A stretch of 64,000 nucleotides of DNA from an uncultured Bradyrhizobium sp. (GCF_936928535.1 NZ_CAKZHY010000167.1:39860-103859); one strand, 5' to 3'; shown: positions 1 through 10,315, numbered from the stretch's first letter. Program-made: numbers and translations. Notes: generated by a model not told the origin, from the letters alone.

Positions 1-309
1 GATGCCCACCGCCATGGTCGAGATGCCCATCAGGAACATGCAGACGATCAGAACTGTCTTGCGCCCGTGGGTGTCGCCCCAATGCCCGAGCACGAAGGCG
101 CCGATCGGGCGGGCCACATAGCCTACACCATAGGTCGCCAGCGAGGCGACGATGGCGACGGTCGGATTTTCAGACGGAAAGAAGATCTGCGGGAAGATCA
201 GCGACGCGGCGGTCGCGTAGATGAAGAAGTCATAATATTCGAGAGCCGACCCGATCCAGCCACTCGCAGCGGCCTTCCTCGACTGGCTCAGTTGATGGAT
301 TGCGGTCAT
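1..309 (-). CDS. MFS transporter, MHS family, N-terminal part
   Basis: This is the first 103 codons of a transporter whose rest lies beyond the left edge. It starts MTAIHQLSQSRKAAASGWIG and continues with SALEYYDFFIYATAA, then the loop GHWGDTHGRKTVL, which matches the MFS loop 2-3 signature (G-x3-D-x2-G-R-K). The EYYDFFIY start followed by an Asp/Arg-rich loop is typical of metabolite:H+ symporters such as the shikimate or dicarboxylate carriers. It would act in the inner membrane; the substrate cannot be read from this fragment. It is transcribed leftward and alone, with about 225 bp to the next gene. Confidence 0.85.
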   Translation of the reverse strand, partial: MTAIHQLSQSRKAAASGWIGSALEYYDFFIYATAASLIFPQIFFPSENPTVAIVASLATYGVGYVARPIGAFVLGHWGDTHGRKTVLIVCMFLMGISTMAVGI

Positions 310-535
310 CCTGGGAGTCCTCCACATTGGTTGCTGGCGTCCCGTGGGCGGGCTTCTTGGAAGAAACTGGGCAGCATTTTCCGCGCGCTGTGCGGACGCT
401 CCGCACGCGTTTGTCACTGCCGATGCGTATTTGATTGGCGCGACAATAGGCTTTCGCCGGGCTAACACAATTACCCAGTTATGCGATAAACCTAACACGA
501 TGTTATCCGGGCTCGGGCGACCCGGGCGGCGGCAT

Positions 536-1300
536 TCACTCCGGCGGATTGAAGGTCCGTACGAAATACACCGGCTCGCTGTTCTTCTTCAGGCGATAGA
601 GCTGCGCCGGCCGGTTCGGTCCGCGCCGCATCTTCGCGACCGGCTCGATCATGTCGGCCGACAGGATCCTTGTGCGGAAGGCGCTCTTCTCGAGTGGACG
701 GTCGAGCACGATCTCGTAGACGCGCTGCAGGTCGGGCAGCGTGAATTCCGCGGGCATCAGATAGGCGGGCAGCGAGGTGTATTCCACCTTGTTGCGCAGG
801 CGCTGGATCGCGCTGGCCAGGATCTCGCCGTGATCGAAGGCGAGCTTCTCCCTGAGCTTGCCGTCTCGAATTGGAAGCCAGCGCGCATCGGACGTCAGCG
901 TGCTCGCGTCGGCCAGGATCAGTGCGAAATAGGCGTGGGTTGCCGACCAGCCACGCGGATCGCGCGAGGCACTTCCCCAGCTTCCAAGCTGCTCCAGATA
1001 AGGGCTGGTGACCCCCGTCTTCTCCTTCAGCTTGCGCGCCGCACAGGCGGCGAGGTCGCGATCCCTGGCGATGTCGACGAAGCCGCCCGGCAGCGCCAGG
1101 CTGAGCGGAAACGGTTCGCCCTCACCGGCCGGACGCTGCACCAGCAGCACCTGAAGCTTGTCATCGAGAATCGAAAAGATCACGACGTCGACCGTGGTCA
1201 GGGGCCGCGGGAAATCCAATTGCCCTGATTTTACAGCCCCTTGGGCCCGAACCTCGCCCGCCATCAGCGGCCTCCCCTGTTTCGGCCTTGACAGTAGCAT
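536..1300 (-). CDS. Nudix-domain transcriptional regulator, NrtR-like
   Basis: A 254-residue protein with a Nudix domain over about residues 40-175 and a C-terminal region (about 180-254) of the size of a winged helix. The Nudix box is degenerate: after GGFVD the usual REL-x-EE-x-G core reads RKLKEKTGV, so two metal-binding Glu positions are changed. This fits a sensor rather than an enzyme. NrtR-type proteins have this architecture, bind ADP-ribose-like ligands and repress NAD-metabolism genes. The gene is divergent from an SPFH and NAD-kinase-like pair, with two operator-like dyads between. A second Met at codon 13 (position 1264) is an alternative start; the upstream start at 1300 abuts the dyads. 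Ligand and targets are inferred. Confidence 0.8.
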   Translation of the reverse strand: MLLSRPKQGRPLMAGEVRAQGAVKSGQLDFPRPLTTVDVVIFSILDDKLQVLLVQRPAGEGEPFPLSLALPGGFVDIARDRDLAACAARKLKEKTGVTSPYLEQLGSWGSASRDPRGWSATHAYFALILADASTLTSDARWLPIRDGKLREKLAFDHGEILASAIQRLRNKVEYTSLPAYLMPAEFTLPDLQRVYEIVLDRPLEKSAFRTRILSADMIEPVAKMRRGPNRPAQLYRLKKNSEPVYFVRTFNPPE

Positions 1301-1302
1301 AG

Positions 1303-1345
1303 TTAGTTGTACAGTCCAACTTACTTAGTTGCTCAGACCAACTTA
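1303..1345. promoter_or_regulatory. Two tandem operator-like dyads between the Nudix regulator and the SPFH gene
   Basis: Two near-identical 21-bp elements lie at 1303-1323 and 1325-1345. Each is an inverted repeat AGTTG-N7-CAACT flanked by TT and TA, and both carry CAG in the centre. Their start-to-start spacing is 22 bp, about two helical turns, as for cooperative binding. They sit right beside the regulator start and just upstream of the SPFH ribosome-binding site, so a repressor bound here would control both directions. Binding by the neighbouring Nudix regulator is inferred. Confidence 0.7.
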
Positions 1346-1364
1346 TAGCCGCAGGAGGCAAGCC

Positions 1365-2408
1365 ATGTTCGGCATCCGATTCGTCAAGGCCCAACCCACC
1401 ACCTATCTGATGAAGTACCGCGCCGGCGCTGTTGTCGCCGAGGGCACCGGCCTCTCCGCGTTCTATTACGCGCCGGTGACCACACTCGTCGCCGTGCCTG
1501 TCGGCAGCCGCGACGCCTCCTTCATCTTCCAACAGATCGCGCGCGACTTTCAGACCCTCACCGTGCAAGGCCACGTCACCTACCGCGTCAGCGAGCCGAA
1601 GAAGGCGGCCTCGATGCTCAACTTCACGCTCAAGCCCGACGGCAAGACCTATGAGAGCGACGATCCCGAGAAGCTGCCGGAACGCATTCTCGGCACGGTC
1701 GAGGTGCTGGCGCAGCAGGCGATCAAGGAGCTGACGCTGAAGGACGCGCTGCAAGCCTCCGACCGCATCGCCGACTTCATCGCGGGCGGTCTGCGGGGAC
1801 GCGCCGACATCGACGCCCTTGGCCTGGAAATCCTGGGCGTGTCGATCCGCGGCATCAAGCCGACGCCCGACACTGCGAAGGCGCTCGAGGCGCAGGCGCG
1901 CGAAGCGATCTTGAAGACCGCGGACGAAGCGATCTTCGCAAGGCGCAATTTCGCGGTCGAGCAGGAGCGCGCCATTCGCGAGAGCGAGCTCGACACCGAG
2001 ATCGCGGTCGAGCAGAAGAAGCGCTCCATCCGCGAGACCCAGATGGACGCCGAGGCGAGCGTTGCCGCCAAGCGCAACGAGCTGCGCGAGGCCGGCATGG
2101 CCGCCGACATCGTGCTGGAAGGCAAGCGCAAGGATTTCGTCGGGCTCAACGCCGAGAACACCCGCACGCTGGCCGACGCCGAGGCCTATCGCGTCGGCGC
2201 GCTGATGAAGATTTTCGAGGGCGTCGACACTCGCGTGATCCAGGCGCTCGCAGCCGCAGGCATGCAGCCGGGCCAGCTGATCGCGCAGGCCTTCTCCGGC
2301 ATCGCCGAGAAGGCCGAGAAGATCGGCCAGCTCAACGTCTCGCCCGATCTGCTCAGCCAGTTGATCGAGAAGCCGAAGCCGGAGGCCGCCAATGCCCGCC
2401 GCCAATGA
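1365..2408 (+). CDS. SPFH/Band 7 domain protein
   Basis: A 347-residue protein starting at the ATG behind the ribosome-binding site GCAGGAGG; a TTG-initiated extension would run through the operators. An SPFH core (about residues 20-180) is followed by a long Glu/Arg/Lys-rich coiled coil (about 180-270, e.g. AVEQERAIRESELDTEIAVE) and an Ala/Gly-rich end. No transmembrane segment or signal peptide is seen, so it is probably a peripheral scaffold. The downstream NAD-kinase-like gene starts inside its last codons (17-bp overlap), so the two are co-translated. The Nudix regulator beside them suggests a role linked to NAD(P) supply. The exact function is unknown. Confidence 0.8.
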   Translation: MFGIRFVKAQPTTYLMKYRAGAVVAEGTGLSAFYYAPVTTLVAVPVGSRDASFIFQQIARDFQTLTVQGHVTYRVSEPKKAASMLNFTLKPDGKTYESDDPEKLPERILGTVEVLAQQAIKELTLKDALQASDRIADFIAGGLRGRADIDALGLEILGVSIRGIKPTPDTAKALEAQAREAILKTADEAIFARRNFAVEQERAIRESELDTEIAVEQKKRSIRETQMDAEASVAAKRNELREAGMAADIVLEGKRKDFVGLNAENTRTLADAEAYRVGALMKIFEGVDTRVIQALAAAGMQPGQLIAQAFSGIAEKAEKIGQLNVSPDLLSQLIEKPKPEAANARRQ

Positions 2409-3327
2409 CCGCAAGATCGTGCTGGTGACCCGCAAGACCAGACTGCAAGACCTGGTTGCGCGTTACCTGACGGCGGCGCAGGCGCGCTTCTATGTCGAGC
2501 ATCTCGGCGCCGACTTCAGCGACTACGAGCGTGAGCACGAGATCTATCATGCGCAGCGGCATGCGACGGTTCAGGTGCTGGAGCAATGGGGACGCTATCA
2601 GGTAATCGAGCGCACTTTCCTGCCGAACTTCATCTTCGCCCCAAACGACATCGTCGTCGCGCTCGGCCAGGACGGCGTCGTCGCCAACACGATGAAATAT
2701 CTCGACGACCATCCGTTGATCGGGCTCAACCCGGATCCCGCGCGTTACGACGGCATTCTCCTGCCGTTCGCGCCGCGCGACCTCGCAAAGCTGCTGCCGG
2801 ACGTCGCCGCCGACAAGCGCGACAGCCAGGCCGTGACGATGGCGGAAGCGAGGCTCAGCGATGGCCAGGTGCTGCATGCTGTGAACGATCTCTTCATCGG
2901 CGCCCGCACGCATGTCTCGGCGATCTACGAGATCGCGGCCGGCGGAACGACAGAGCGGCAATCCTCGAGCGGGCTGATCGTCTCGACGGGGCTGGGATCG
3001 ACCGCCTGGTTCAAGAGTATCGTCACCGGCTCGCTTGCAATCGCCGGCAGCTTTGGCCAGCCGCCCGCGCTGGCGGGCTACGAGGCCCTGCCTTGGGACG
3101 CCCCCGAGCTGCGCTTCGCCGTCCGCGAGCCCTTCCCAAGCCGGCACTCGCAGACAAGTCTCGTCTGCGGTCGGCTGGCATCCGAGGAACAGCTGTGCAT
3201 ACGTTCTCTGATGGCAGAGAACGGCGTGATCTTCAGCGACGGCGTCGAAGCCGATCGCCTCGACTTTAACGCGGGCGCCGAAGCCACGATCGGGATCGCA
3301 AAGCGACGCGGCCGGCTGATCGTGTGA
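2392..3327 (+). CDS. NAD kinase-like protein
   Basis: A 311-residue protein resembling the ATP-NAD kinase/diacylglycerol kinase fold. LGQDGVVANTMKYL is the counterpart of the GGDG(T) motif, with the second Gly replaced by Gln, and STGLGSTAW matches the conserved TPTGSTAY region of NAD kinases. The changes from the consensus mean that activity and substrate are uncertain. It overlaps the SPFH gene by 17 bp, so it is translationally coupled to it. It lies behind the proposed Nudix-regulator operators, which would make sense if it helps convert NAD to NADP under NAD-responsive control. Confidence 0.75.
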   Translation: MPAANDRKIVLVTRKTRLQDLVARYLTAAQARFYVEHLGADFSDYEREHEIYHAQRHATVQVLEQWGRYQVIERTFLPNFIFAPNDIVVALGQDGVVANTMKYLDDHPLIGLNPDPARYDGILLPFAPRDLAKLLPDVAADKRDSQAVTMAEARLSDGQVLHAVNDLFIGARTHVSAIYEIAAGGTTERQSSSGLIVSTGLGSTAWFKSIVTGSLAIAGSFGQPPALAGYEALPWDAPELRFAVREPFPSRHSQTSLVCGRLASEEQLCIRSLMAENGVIFSDGVEADRLDFNAGAEATIGIAKRRGRLIV

Positions 3328-3332
3328 GGAAG

Positions 3333-3539
3333 CTAGATCCCGAGCGCGTTCTCGCCCGCTTCGCGGCCGGGCACGGTGACATGGACTTCGTGGCCCTCGC
3401 GTAGCGCCAGTGACGCTGCGGCGACCGCAGACTCGAACGCGGCTTCCTTGGTCGCGTATCTGCTCTTGATGTTGCCGTCGTGAAGCACGCCCCACTCGTC
3501 CTGGACCGGTACGATCGCATATTGGGCAAGGCCCATCAT
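3333..3539 (-). CDS. Small DUF2188-like protein
   Basis: About 68 residues starting MMGLAQYAIVPVQDEWGV. The pattern Trp-Gly-Val...S-R-Y-A-T-K-E-A-A-F...GHEVHVTVPGR resembles DUF2188-type small proteins, which pair a W-x-V strand with a T-K-x-A-A helix. The start was set at 3539 (the next codon is also ATG) because AGAGGAGAGGG precedes it; a longer reading frame upstream lacks this. It is soluble and its function is unknown. It is convergent with the NAD-kinase-like gene, 5 bp away. Confidence 0.6.
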   Translation of the reverse strand: MMGLAQYAIVPVQDEWGVLHDGNIKSRYATKEAAFESAVAAASLALREGHEVHVTVPGREAGENALGI

Positions 3540-3565
3540 CCCTCTCCTCTCGCTGCGCAGCTTGC

Positions 3566-4900
3566 CTATCGTTGCGTGACCTGCGGATGCGCCGCCGTCA
3601 CCCGCCATACCGTGTTGCCGCTGTCGTCGGCGACCAGCAGCGCGCCTGATTTGTCGATGGCGACGCCGACGGGGCGGCCGCGCGCCTGGTTGTCGCTGGT
3701 GAGAAAGCCCGTGACGACGTCCTGTGCCGGCCCGCTCGGCTTGCCGTCCGTGAATGGCACGTAGACAACCTTGTAGCCATTCAGCACCTGCCGGTTCCAG
3801 CTGCCGTGCTCGCCGACAAAAGCGCCATTGCGATAGGCATCCGGCAGGCTGCTGCCGCTGGAGAACGCAAGCCCGAGCGGGGCGACATGCGAGCTCAGCG
3901 CGTAATCCGGCACGATGGCCTTTTCCACGAGATCCGGCCGCTGCGGCTTGACGCGGGGATCGACGTGCTGGCCGTAATAGCTGTAGGGCCAGCCGTAGAA
4001 GGCGCCGTCCTTCACCGAGGTCATGTAATCGGGCACGAGATCAGGCCCGAGCTCGTCGCGCTCGTTCACCACCGTCCACAGCGCGTGGGTCTGTGGCTCG
4101 AAGCTGAGGCCGTTCGGATTTCGCAGGCCGCTGGCAAAGATCCGCCAGCGGCCACTGGCGCGATCGACCTCGAGGATGTCGGCGCGATTGTGCTCGGCCT
4201 CCATGCCGTTCTCGGTAATGTTGCTGTTGGAGCCGACCCCGACATAGAGCTTTGAACCGTCAGGACTCGCGACCAGGCTCTTGGTCCAGTGGTGATCGAT
4301 CGGGCCGCCCGGCAACGGCGTCAGCACCGTGCCGGGCGCGGTGATCTTGGTGTCGCCTTCGGCATAGGGATATTTCACGATCGCGTCGGTGTTGGCGACA
4401 TAGAGGTCGTTGCCGACCAGCGCGACGCCGAACGGCGAATTGAGGTGGTCGAGGAAGACGCTCTGCGTATCCGGCATGCCGTCGCCATTGCTGTCTCGCA
4501 GCAGCGTGATGCGATTGCTGGGTCCGGTGTCGCCGCCTGAGGTCGCCCAGGATTCGATGTAGCCCATCACGATCTCCTTGGGCCGCTTGATCGCGGCAGC
4601 CTTCGGTGCCTTGGATTCCACCACCAGCACGTCGCCATTGGGGAGAACATAGAGCGAGCGCGGATGCTGCAGGCCGGTGGCGAACGCCTTGGCCTGCAAA
4701 CCCTGCGCAACCGCAGGCGTCTCGTCCTTCTTCCAGCCGATGATGCGGGCGATATGCATCGGCGGCAGCAGATATTGCTGGATATCGGGGAGCACAGGAT
4801 TGGCGCCGATCTGCGCCTTGGGATCGCCGCTGCCGTCATCGCAACCAGCGAGAAGGCCGAGTAGCGCGCACAACAGCACGGGCGTAAGCACAGATTTCAT
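3566..4900 (-). CDS. PQQ/sorbosone dehydrogenase-like lipoprotein
   Basis: A 444-residue secreted protein. It starts at ATG 4900 with a lipoprotein signal peptide ending in LLGLLAGC, so it is probably anchored in the envelope facing the periplasm. The rest is a beta-propeller of the sorbosone/aldose dehydrogenase family: blade motifs such as HPRSLYVLPNGDVLVVES, SPFGVALVGNDLYVANTD and FASGLRNPNGLSFEP, and the C-terminal VGVAIDKSGALLVADDSGN. Members oxidise sugars or aldehydes with PQQ. It overlaps the DUF2231 gene upstream by 4 bp (ATGA), so the two form one unit. The substrate is not evident. Confidence 0.85.
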   Translation of the reverse strand: MKSVLTPVLLCALLGLLAGCDDGSGDPKAQIGANPVLPDIQQYLLPPMHIARIIGWKKDETPAVAQGLQAKAFATGLQHPRSLYVLPNGDVLVVESKAPKAAAIKRPKEIVMGYIESWATSGGDTGPSNRITLLRDSNGDGMPDTQSVFLDHLNSPFGVALVGNDLYVANTDAIVKYPYAEGDTKITAPGTVLTPLPGGPIDHHWTKSLVASPDGSKLYVGVGSNSNITENGMEAEHNRADILEVDRASGRWRIFASGLRNPNGLSFEPQTHALWTVVNERDELGPDLVPDYMTSVKDGAFYGWPYSYYGQHVDPRVKPQRPDLVEKAIVPDYALSSHVAPLGLAFSSGSSLPDAYRNGAFVGEHGSWNRQVLNGYKVVYVPFTDGKPSGPAQDVVTGFLTSDNQARGRPVGVAIDKSGALLVADDSGNTVWRVTAAHPQVTQR

Positions 4901-5385
4901 CGCGCAACTCCTACACCGTGGCGGTACACCATGGCCCATCCGAGCCAGCCGGTGACGGGCAGGATCAGCACGGTGAGCACCGAGAGAACGAGCCCCCACG
5001 GCCACACCGAGGTCCAGGCGTCACGCGTGTGGATCAGCAGATTGATGATGGCGAGGATCATCGCCACGACATTGCCGATCAGGTGCGGCCAGGCGGGCGT
5101 CTGCGCGCGCACCAGGCGATTGCCGAGGAAATCCGTCAGTCCGGCGATGCCGGCCAGCACACCGAAGATGACACCGGCGAGCAACAGCCAGGCGGAGAAA
5201 TCCGCCCACATGATCTCGGCAGAGACGAGATAGGCGATGTCGGTCAGCAGCGCGCCGATGAAGCACGCGATCGGGATCGGTACCAGCATCGGATGAATGG
5301 GATGGCCGGCGATTTGCGCTGTCGAGCGCACGCGCACGATGTCTTGCACGGTAGGTCTCGCATGTCGCCCTGCCCATGCGGCCAA
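4897..5385 (-). CDS. DUF2231 family membrane protein
   Basis: A protein of up to 162 residues with four predicted membrane helices (roughly 35-57, 65-88, 100-118 and 127-150) and the family hallmark AGHPIHPMLVPIPIACFIGALL near the start. The last codons overlap the start of the sorbosone-dehydrogenase-like gene (ATGA), so the two are co-expressed. It may hand electrons or haem to the dehydrogenase, since DUF2231 proteins often sit next to periplasmic dehydrogenases; that role is inference. The start is not certain: internal GTG codons near position 5350 would remove the atypical leader. Confidence 0.75.
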   Translation of the reverse strand: MAAWAGRHARPTVQDIVRVRSTAQIAGHPIHPMLVPIPIACFIGALLTDIAYLVSAEIMWADFSAWLLLAGVIFGVLAGIAGLTDFLGNRLVRAQTPAWPHLIGNVVAMILAIINLLIHTRDAWTSVWPWGLVLSVLTVLILPVTGWLGWAMVYRHGVGVAR

Positions 5386-5407
5386 CTCGTGCTTGCGATG
5401 ATGGTTC

Positions 5408-6388
5408 CTAAGGCTGCGCCGGAACCAGCAGGGTCGCCTGATACGCCTCGTAGGCGCGCTTCAAGCCGTCGTGAAGCGAGGTCGTCGCGCGCCAGCCGAG
5501 CTTGTCGAGCCTGCTGACATCGAGCAGCTTGCGCGGCGTGCCGTCGGGGCGCGAGGTGTCGACACTGATCTCGCCGTGATAGCCGACGATCCCGGCGACG
5601 ACGCGCGCGAACTCGGCGATGGCGATGTCCTCGCCGGTGCCGATGTTGATGAGGTCGCTGCCTGAATAGGTCTTCATCAGATGCACGCAGGCATCCGCCA
5701 TATCGTCGACGTAGAGGAACTCGCGTCGCGGCGTCCCCGTGCCCCAGACGACGACGCTCTTGGCGCCAGACAGTTTCGCCTCGTGGAAGCGCCGGATCAG
5801 GGCGGCGACGACATGGCTCAACTCAGGATGATAATTATCGCCGGGGCCGTAAAGATTGGTCGGCATCACGCTGAAGAAGTCGCTACCGTACTGGCTGCGA
5901 TAGGCCTCAGCCATCTTGATGCCCGCAATCTTGGCGATCGCATATGGCTCGTTGGTCGGCTCCAGCGGACCGGTGAGCACGGCATCCTCATGCAGCGGCT
6001 GCGGTGCCAGTTTCGGATAGATGCAGGACGAGCCCAGGAACATCAGCTTCTCGGCGCCGTTTTGATGCGCCGCCTCGATCACATTGGCGGCGATCGCGAT
6101 GTTGTCGTAAATGAATTCGGCCCGCAGCGTGTTGTTGGCGACAATGCCGCCGACCGTGGCCGCGGCGAGGAAAACCACCTGCGGCCGAACGCGCGCGAAC
6201 CAATCGAATACGGCGGCCTGGTTGCAGAGATCGACCTCGCGCCGGTCCACGGTGACGAGATTCACATCCTCCCGCGCCAGCCGGCGCACGATCGCGCTGC
6301 CGACCATACCGCGATGGCCGGCGACGTAGACGCTTTTGCCCTTCAGCTCAAACGGTACGCTTGCCATGGACGACATCCCGTTTGGCAT
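5408..6388 (-). CDS. fcl: GDP-L-fucose synthase
   Basis: A 326-residue extended SDR enzyme that converts GDP-4-keto-6-deoxymannose to GDP-L-fucose with NADPH for cell-surface polysaccharides. The nucleotide-binding loop GHRGMVGSAI is at the N terminus. The catalytic triad is visible: Ser in LGSSCIYPK, and Tyr and Lys in PYAIAKIAG. RREFLYVDDMADAC and the C-terminal TPRKLLDVSRLDKLGW are typical. The start may be MASVPFEL (6367), whose first bases overlap the stop of a decayed gmd, as in intact gmd-fcl operons. With gmd broken here, the substrate must come from another gmd copy or the pathway is defunct. Confidence 0.9.
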   Translation of the reverse strand: MPNGMSSMASVPFELKGKSVYVAGHRGMVGSAIVRRLAREDVNLVTVDRREVDLCNQAAVFDWFARVRPQVVFLAAATVGGIVANNTLRAEFIYDNIAIAANVIEAAHQNGAEKLMFLGSSCIYPKLAPQPLHEDAVLTGPLEPTNEPYAIAKIAGIKMAEAYRSQYGSDFFSVMPTNLYGPGDNYHPELSHVVAALIRRFHEAKLSGAKSVVVWGTGTPRREFLYVDDMADACVHLMKTYSGSDLINIGTGEDIAIAEFARVVAGIVGYHGEISVDTSRPDGTPRKLLDVSRLDKLGWRATTSLHDGLKRAYEAYQATLLVPAQP

Positions 6389-6487
6389 CAGTCAGATCGC
6401 TCGCCATCATCTCCTCGACGAGCTGCGCAGAGGTGCGCTTGTGCTTCCAGCCGAGCCTTGCTGGAATCGCCGACGAAAACCTGCCCT
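6348..6487 (-). pseudogene. gmd: GDP-mannose 4,6-dehydratase remnant, C-terminal end only
   Basis: The minus strand encodes QVFVGDSSKA and then, in another frame, LGWKHKRTSAQLVEEMMASD followed by LTDAKRDV and a stop overlapping the fcl start. This is the conserved C-terminal region of GDP-mannose dehydratase (GDPTKA...LGWKP...LV..MV..DL). Only about 45 codons survive, with a frameshift inside them, and the rest of the gene is missing up to the terminator hairpin at 6526. It is a leftover of a gmd-fcl operon. Confidence 0.75.
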
Positions 6488-6525
6488 TCTTTGACATATC
6501 AGTCGCTGGGGTCAACCTCACAGAC

Positions 6526-6552
6526 ACGCCCCGGGCTGGTTTCCCGGGGCGT
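6526..6552 (-). terminator. Terminator-like hairpin after the sugar ABC operon
   Basis: A perfect 10-bp GC-rich stem (ACGCCCCGGG / CCCGGGGCGT) with a 7-base loop lies about 40 bp past the stop of the substrate-binding protein gene. No clear T-run follows, so it may only stabilise the mRNA end. Confidence 0.55.
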
Positions 6553-6592
6553 CCTGCTCGAATTGGCCAATGGCAACAATAATTGCGCGATG

Positions 6593-7540
6593 TTACTGCG
6601 AGCGGTCCGAGGTCCAGCCCTTGTAATCCTTGATATTATCGCGGGTCACGAGCTTCGAGGGCAGCAGCTCGACGGTCGAGGCCGGCTTCTGCCCGTTGAG
6701 GATGCCGACGCCGATCTGCACCGCTCGCCGCGCCATGAAGAACGGGTCTTGCGATGCCGACGCCTGGATCTGAGGCGACCCGGCATCCTTGAGCGAGGCT
6801 TCGATGTCAGGCGCGCCGTCGACCGCGGTGATGATGATGCCGCTGCGGTTTTGCTGTTTCGCCGCGAGGTCGGTGCCGATCGCTTGCGGGTCGTTGATGG
6901 CGAAGATGGCGTCGATCTTGGAGAAGCGGGTCAGATATCCTTGCGCAACGGTGAGGCCGCCTTCGCGCGAACCCTTGCCGTCCTGGTCGCTCGACAGCAC
7001 CTTGATGCCGGCATTTTTGCCGAAGACGTTCTTGCAGCCGGTGACGCGGTCGATCACCGCGGAGACCTGCGGTCCGTTCTCGATGATGACGTCGCCCTTG
7101 CCGCCCAGCTTGTCGACGATGTACTGGCACGAGATCTCGCCGGCCTGGACGTTGTTGGTCGTCACCGTAGCATCGGCGCCTTCGGCCGCGGTATCGACTG
7201 CGACCACGACGATGCCCGCGGCCTGCGCCTTCTTGATCGCCGGCCCGATCGCCTTGGGATCGCCGGGGTTGAGCAGAATCAGGTCGACGCCGGCCGCGAT
7301 GAAATTGTCGATCTGTGTGACCTGCTTGCCGAGATCATATTCGAAGCCGACAGTGGTGATCTTCACGTTGGGATTGGTCTTCTTGGCCTCGAACTCGGCG
7401 CCCTTCGATAGCGCGACGAAGAACGGGTTGCCCATCGAGCCCAGCGAGACCCCAATCGACTTGAGCTCCTTGGCAGAGGCCGGTGCGGTGGTCAGCGCAA
7501 GCGCCATCGCGGCGCCGGCGAGCATGGTCATCTTCAACAT
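6593..7540 (-). CDS. Sugar ABC transporter substrate-binding protein
   Basis: A 315-residue periplasmic protein starting MLKMTMLAGAA at 7540 behind GGGAGGAAG. It has a Sec signal peptide cut after APASA. The type I periplasmic fold of ribose/xylose-binding proteins is clear: IGVSLGSMGNPFFVALSKGA, DLILLNPGDPKAIGPAIKKA, VVAVDTAAEG, AIFAINDPQAIGTDLA and TAVDGAPD. It captures a sugar or polyol and delivers it to the permease and ATPase encoded just upstream. It is the last gene of the operon, after xylulokinase, ATPase and permease, which suggests a pentose or pentitol substrate. Confidence 0.9.
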   Translation of the reverse strand: MLKMTMLAGAAMALALTTAPASAKELKSIGVSLGSMGNPFFVALSKGAEFEAKKTNPNVKITTVGFEYDLGKQVTQIDNFIAAGVDLILLNPGDPKAIGPAIKKAQAAGIVVVAVDTAAEGADATVTTNNVQAGEISCQYIVDKLGGKGDVIIENGPQVSAVIDRVTGCKNVFGKNAGIKVLSSDQDGKGSREGGLTVAQGYLTRFSKIDAIFAINDPQAIGTDLAAKQQNRSGIIITAVDGAPDIEASLKDAGSPQIQASASQDPFFMARRAVQIGVGILNGQKPASTVELLPSKLVTRDNIKDYKGWTSDRSQ

Positions 7541-7634
7541 TGTCTTCCTCCCTGGTCTGTCTTCAAACACGGTACGGCAGACCAGTTGCCGCAACCGAAT
7601 TTCACACCGCGCGCTCGGGTGCGCGCAGAACCGT

Positions 7635-8667
7635 TCAAGTTCTAGCGGAGCCTTGCAACCGATAGCGATCCAGCGCCACGGCGCCGATGATCACCAACCC
7701 CTTGATCACATATTGCCAGATGTCTGAGACACCTGTGAGAATCAGGCCGTTCGAGAGCACAGCGATGATCAGCGCGCCGACCAGTGTCCCCCAGATCGAG
7801 CCGATGCCACCGACGAAGGACGTGCCGCCGAGAATCACCGCGGTGATCGCGTCGAGCTCGTAGCTCTGTCCGAGTTGCAAGCCGTTTGCCGCATAGAGCC
7901 GCGCCGCCTGCATGCCGCCGCCAAGGCCGGCCAGCATGCCCGACACGCCATATACGAAGATCAGGACGCCCCAGACTTTGATGCCGGCAAGCCGTGCGGC
8001 GCTCTCGTTGCCGCCGACCGCATAGATGTGCACGCCCAGCACGGTCCGGCGCAGCACCACCCACGAAACGAAAATGACGAGCAGCGCAATGACCGACAGC
8101 CAGGGAATCGAGGCCACGCCGGGGATCAGCGTGAGCGAGCCGTTGCCGATAAAGGCATAGGGTATCGACGGATTGAATACCGTGGTGTCGGCGCCGAGCA
8201 GACGCGCCAGTCCGCGCACGGCAGTGAGCGACCCCAGCGTGACGATGAAGGGCGGCAGCCGCAACAGCGCGATCAGCGCGCCATTGACGATGCCGAAGCC
8301 AAGACCGGTGAGCACGGCGACCGGCAGCCAAAGCGCGCCCAAGTCAGGCAGTTTGGAAATCGTCAAGCCAGCCATCGCGGAGGCCGCCAGGATCGAGCCG
8401 ACCGAGAGATCGATGCCGCCGGTAAGGATGACGAAGGTCATGCCCGCGGCGAGCACGGTATTGACGGCAGCCTGCTGCAGCACGATGCCGAGATTCTGTC
8501 CGGTGAAGAAACGTCCGTCCGACAGATAATGAAAGCCGGCGCAAAGCAACAGCAACACCGGCAACATGCCGGCGGCGCGGATGAGGAGCCTGATGCGTTG
8601 GCGTTTCGTCGCCTCGGCGGCGGCGGTGCCGTTTACCGGTGCGGCCTTCGCCTGCGTGGATCCGTTA

Positions 8668-8675
<8 letters not shown>
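7635..8675 (-). CDS. Sugar ABC transporter permease, RbsC-like
   Basis: A 346-residue inner-membrane protein with about 9-10 hydrophobic helices after an Ala/Gln-rich cytoplasmic start. Family signatures include VILTGGIDLSVGSILA, PPFIVTLGSLTAVRGLARL, YAVGGNESAARLAGI and ITAVILGGTSFVGGIGSIWG. It forms the membrane channel of the CUT2 transporter with the ATPase, whose 3' end it overlaps by 8 bp. The 95-bp gap to the binding-protein gene fits the usual need for higher expression of the latter. Confidence 0.92.
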
Positions 8676-10191
<1,516 letters not shown>

Positions 10192-10315
10192 CGTGCCTCC
10201 CGGCGCACAATGCGTTTCCTGTCCGCGTTTCGTTTCGAGCGCGGTTCACCCATTAAACAAAAGGCCATCGCACAGAGCAACAGCGAACAGGGAGAAATGT
10301 GCAACCAAAGCAATT

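Noticed and set aside
1161..2435. A 424-codon minus-strand frame opposite the SPFH gene
   Set aside because: Leu/Asp/Arg-rich shadow; the SPFH gene has a ribosome-binding site, coiled coil and operon partner.
5681..7411. A 576-codon + strand open frame across fcl and the sugar-binding-protein gene
   Set aside because: It lies antisense to two clear genes, has low-complexity Arg/Asp/His-rich translation and no family features; it is a shadow of high-GC codon use.
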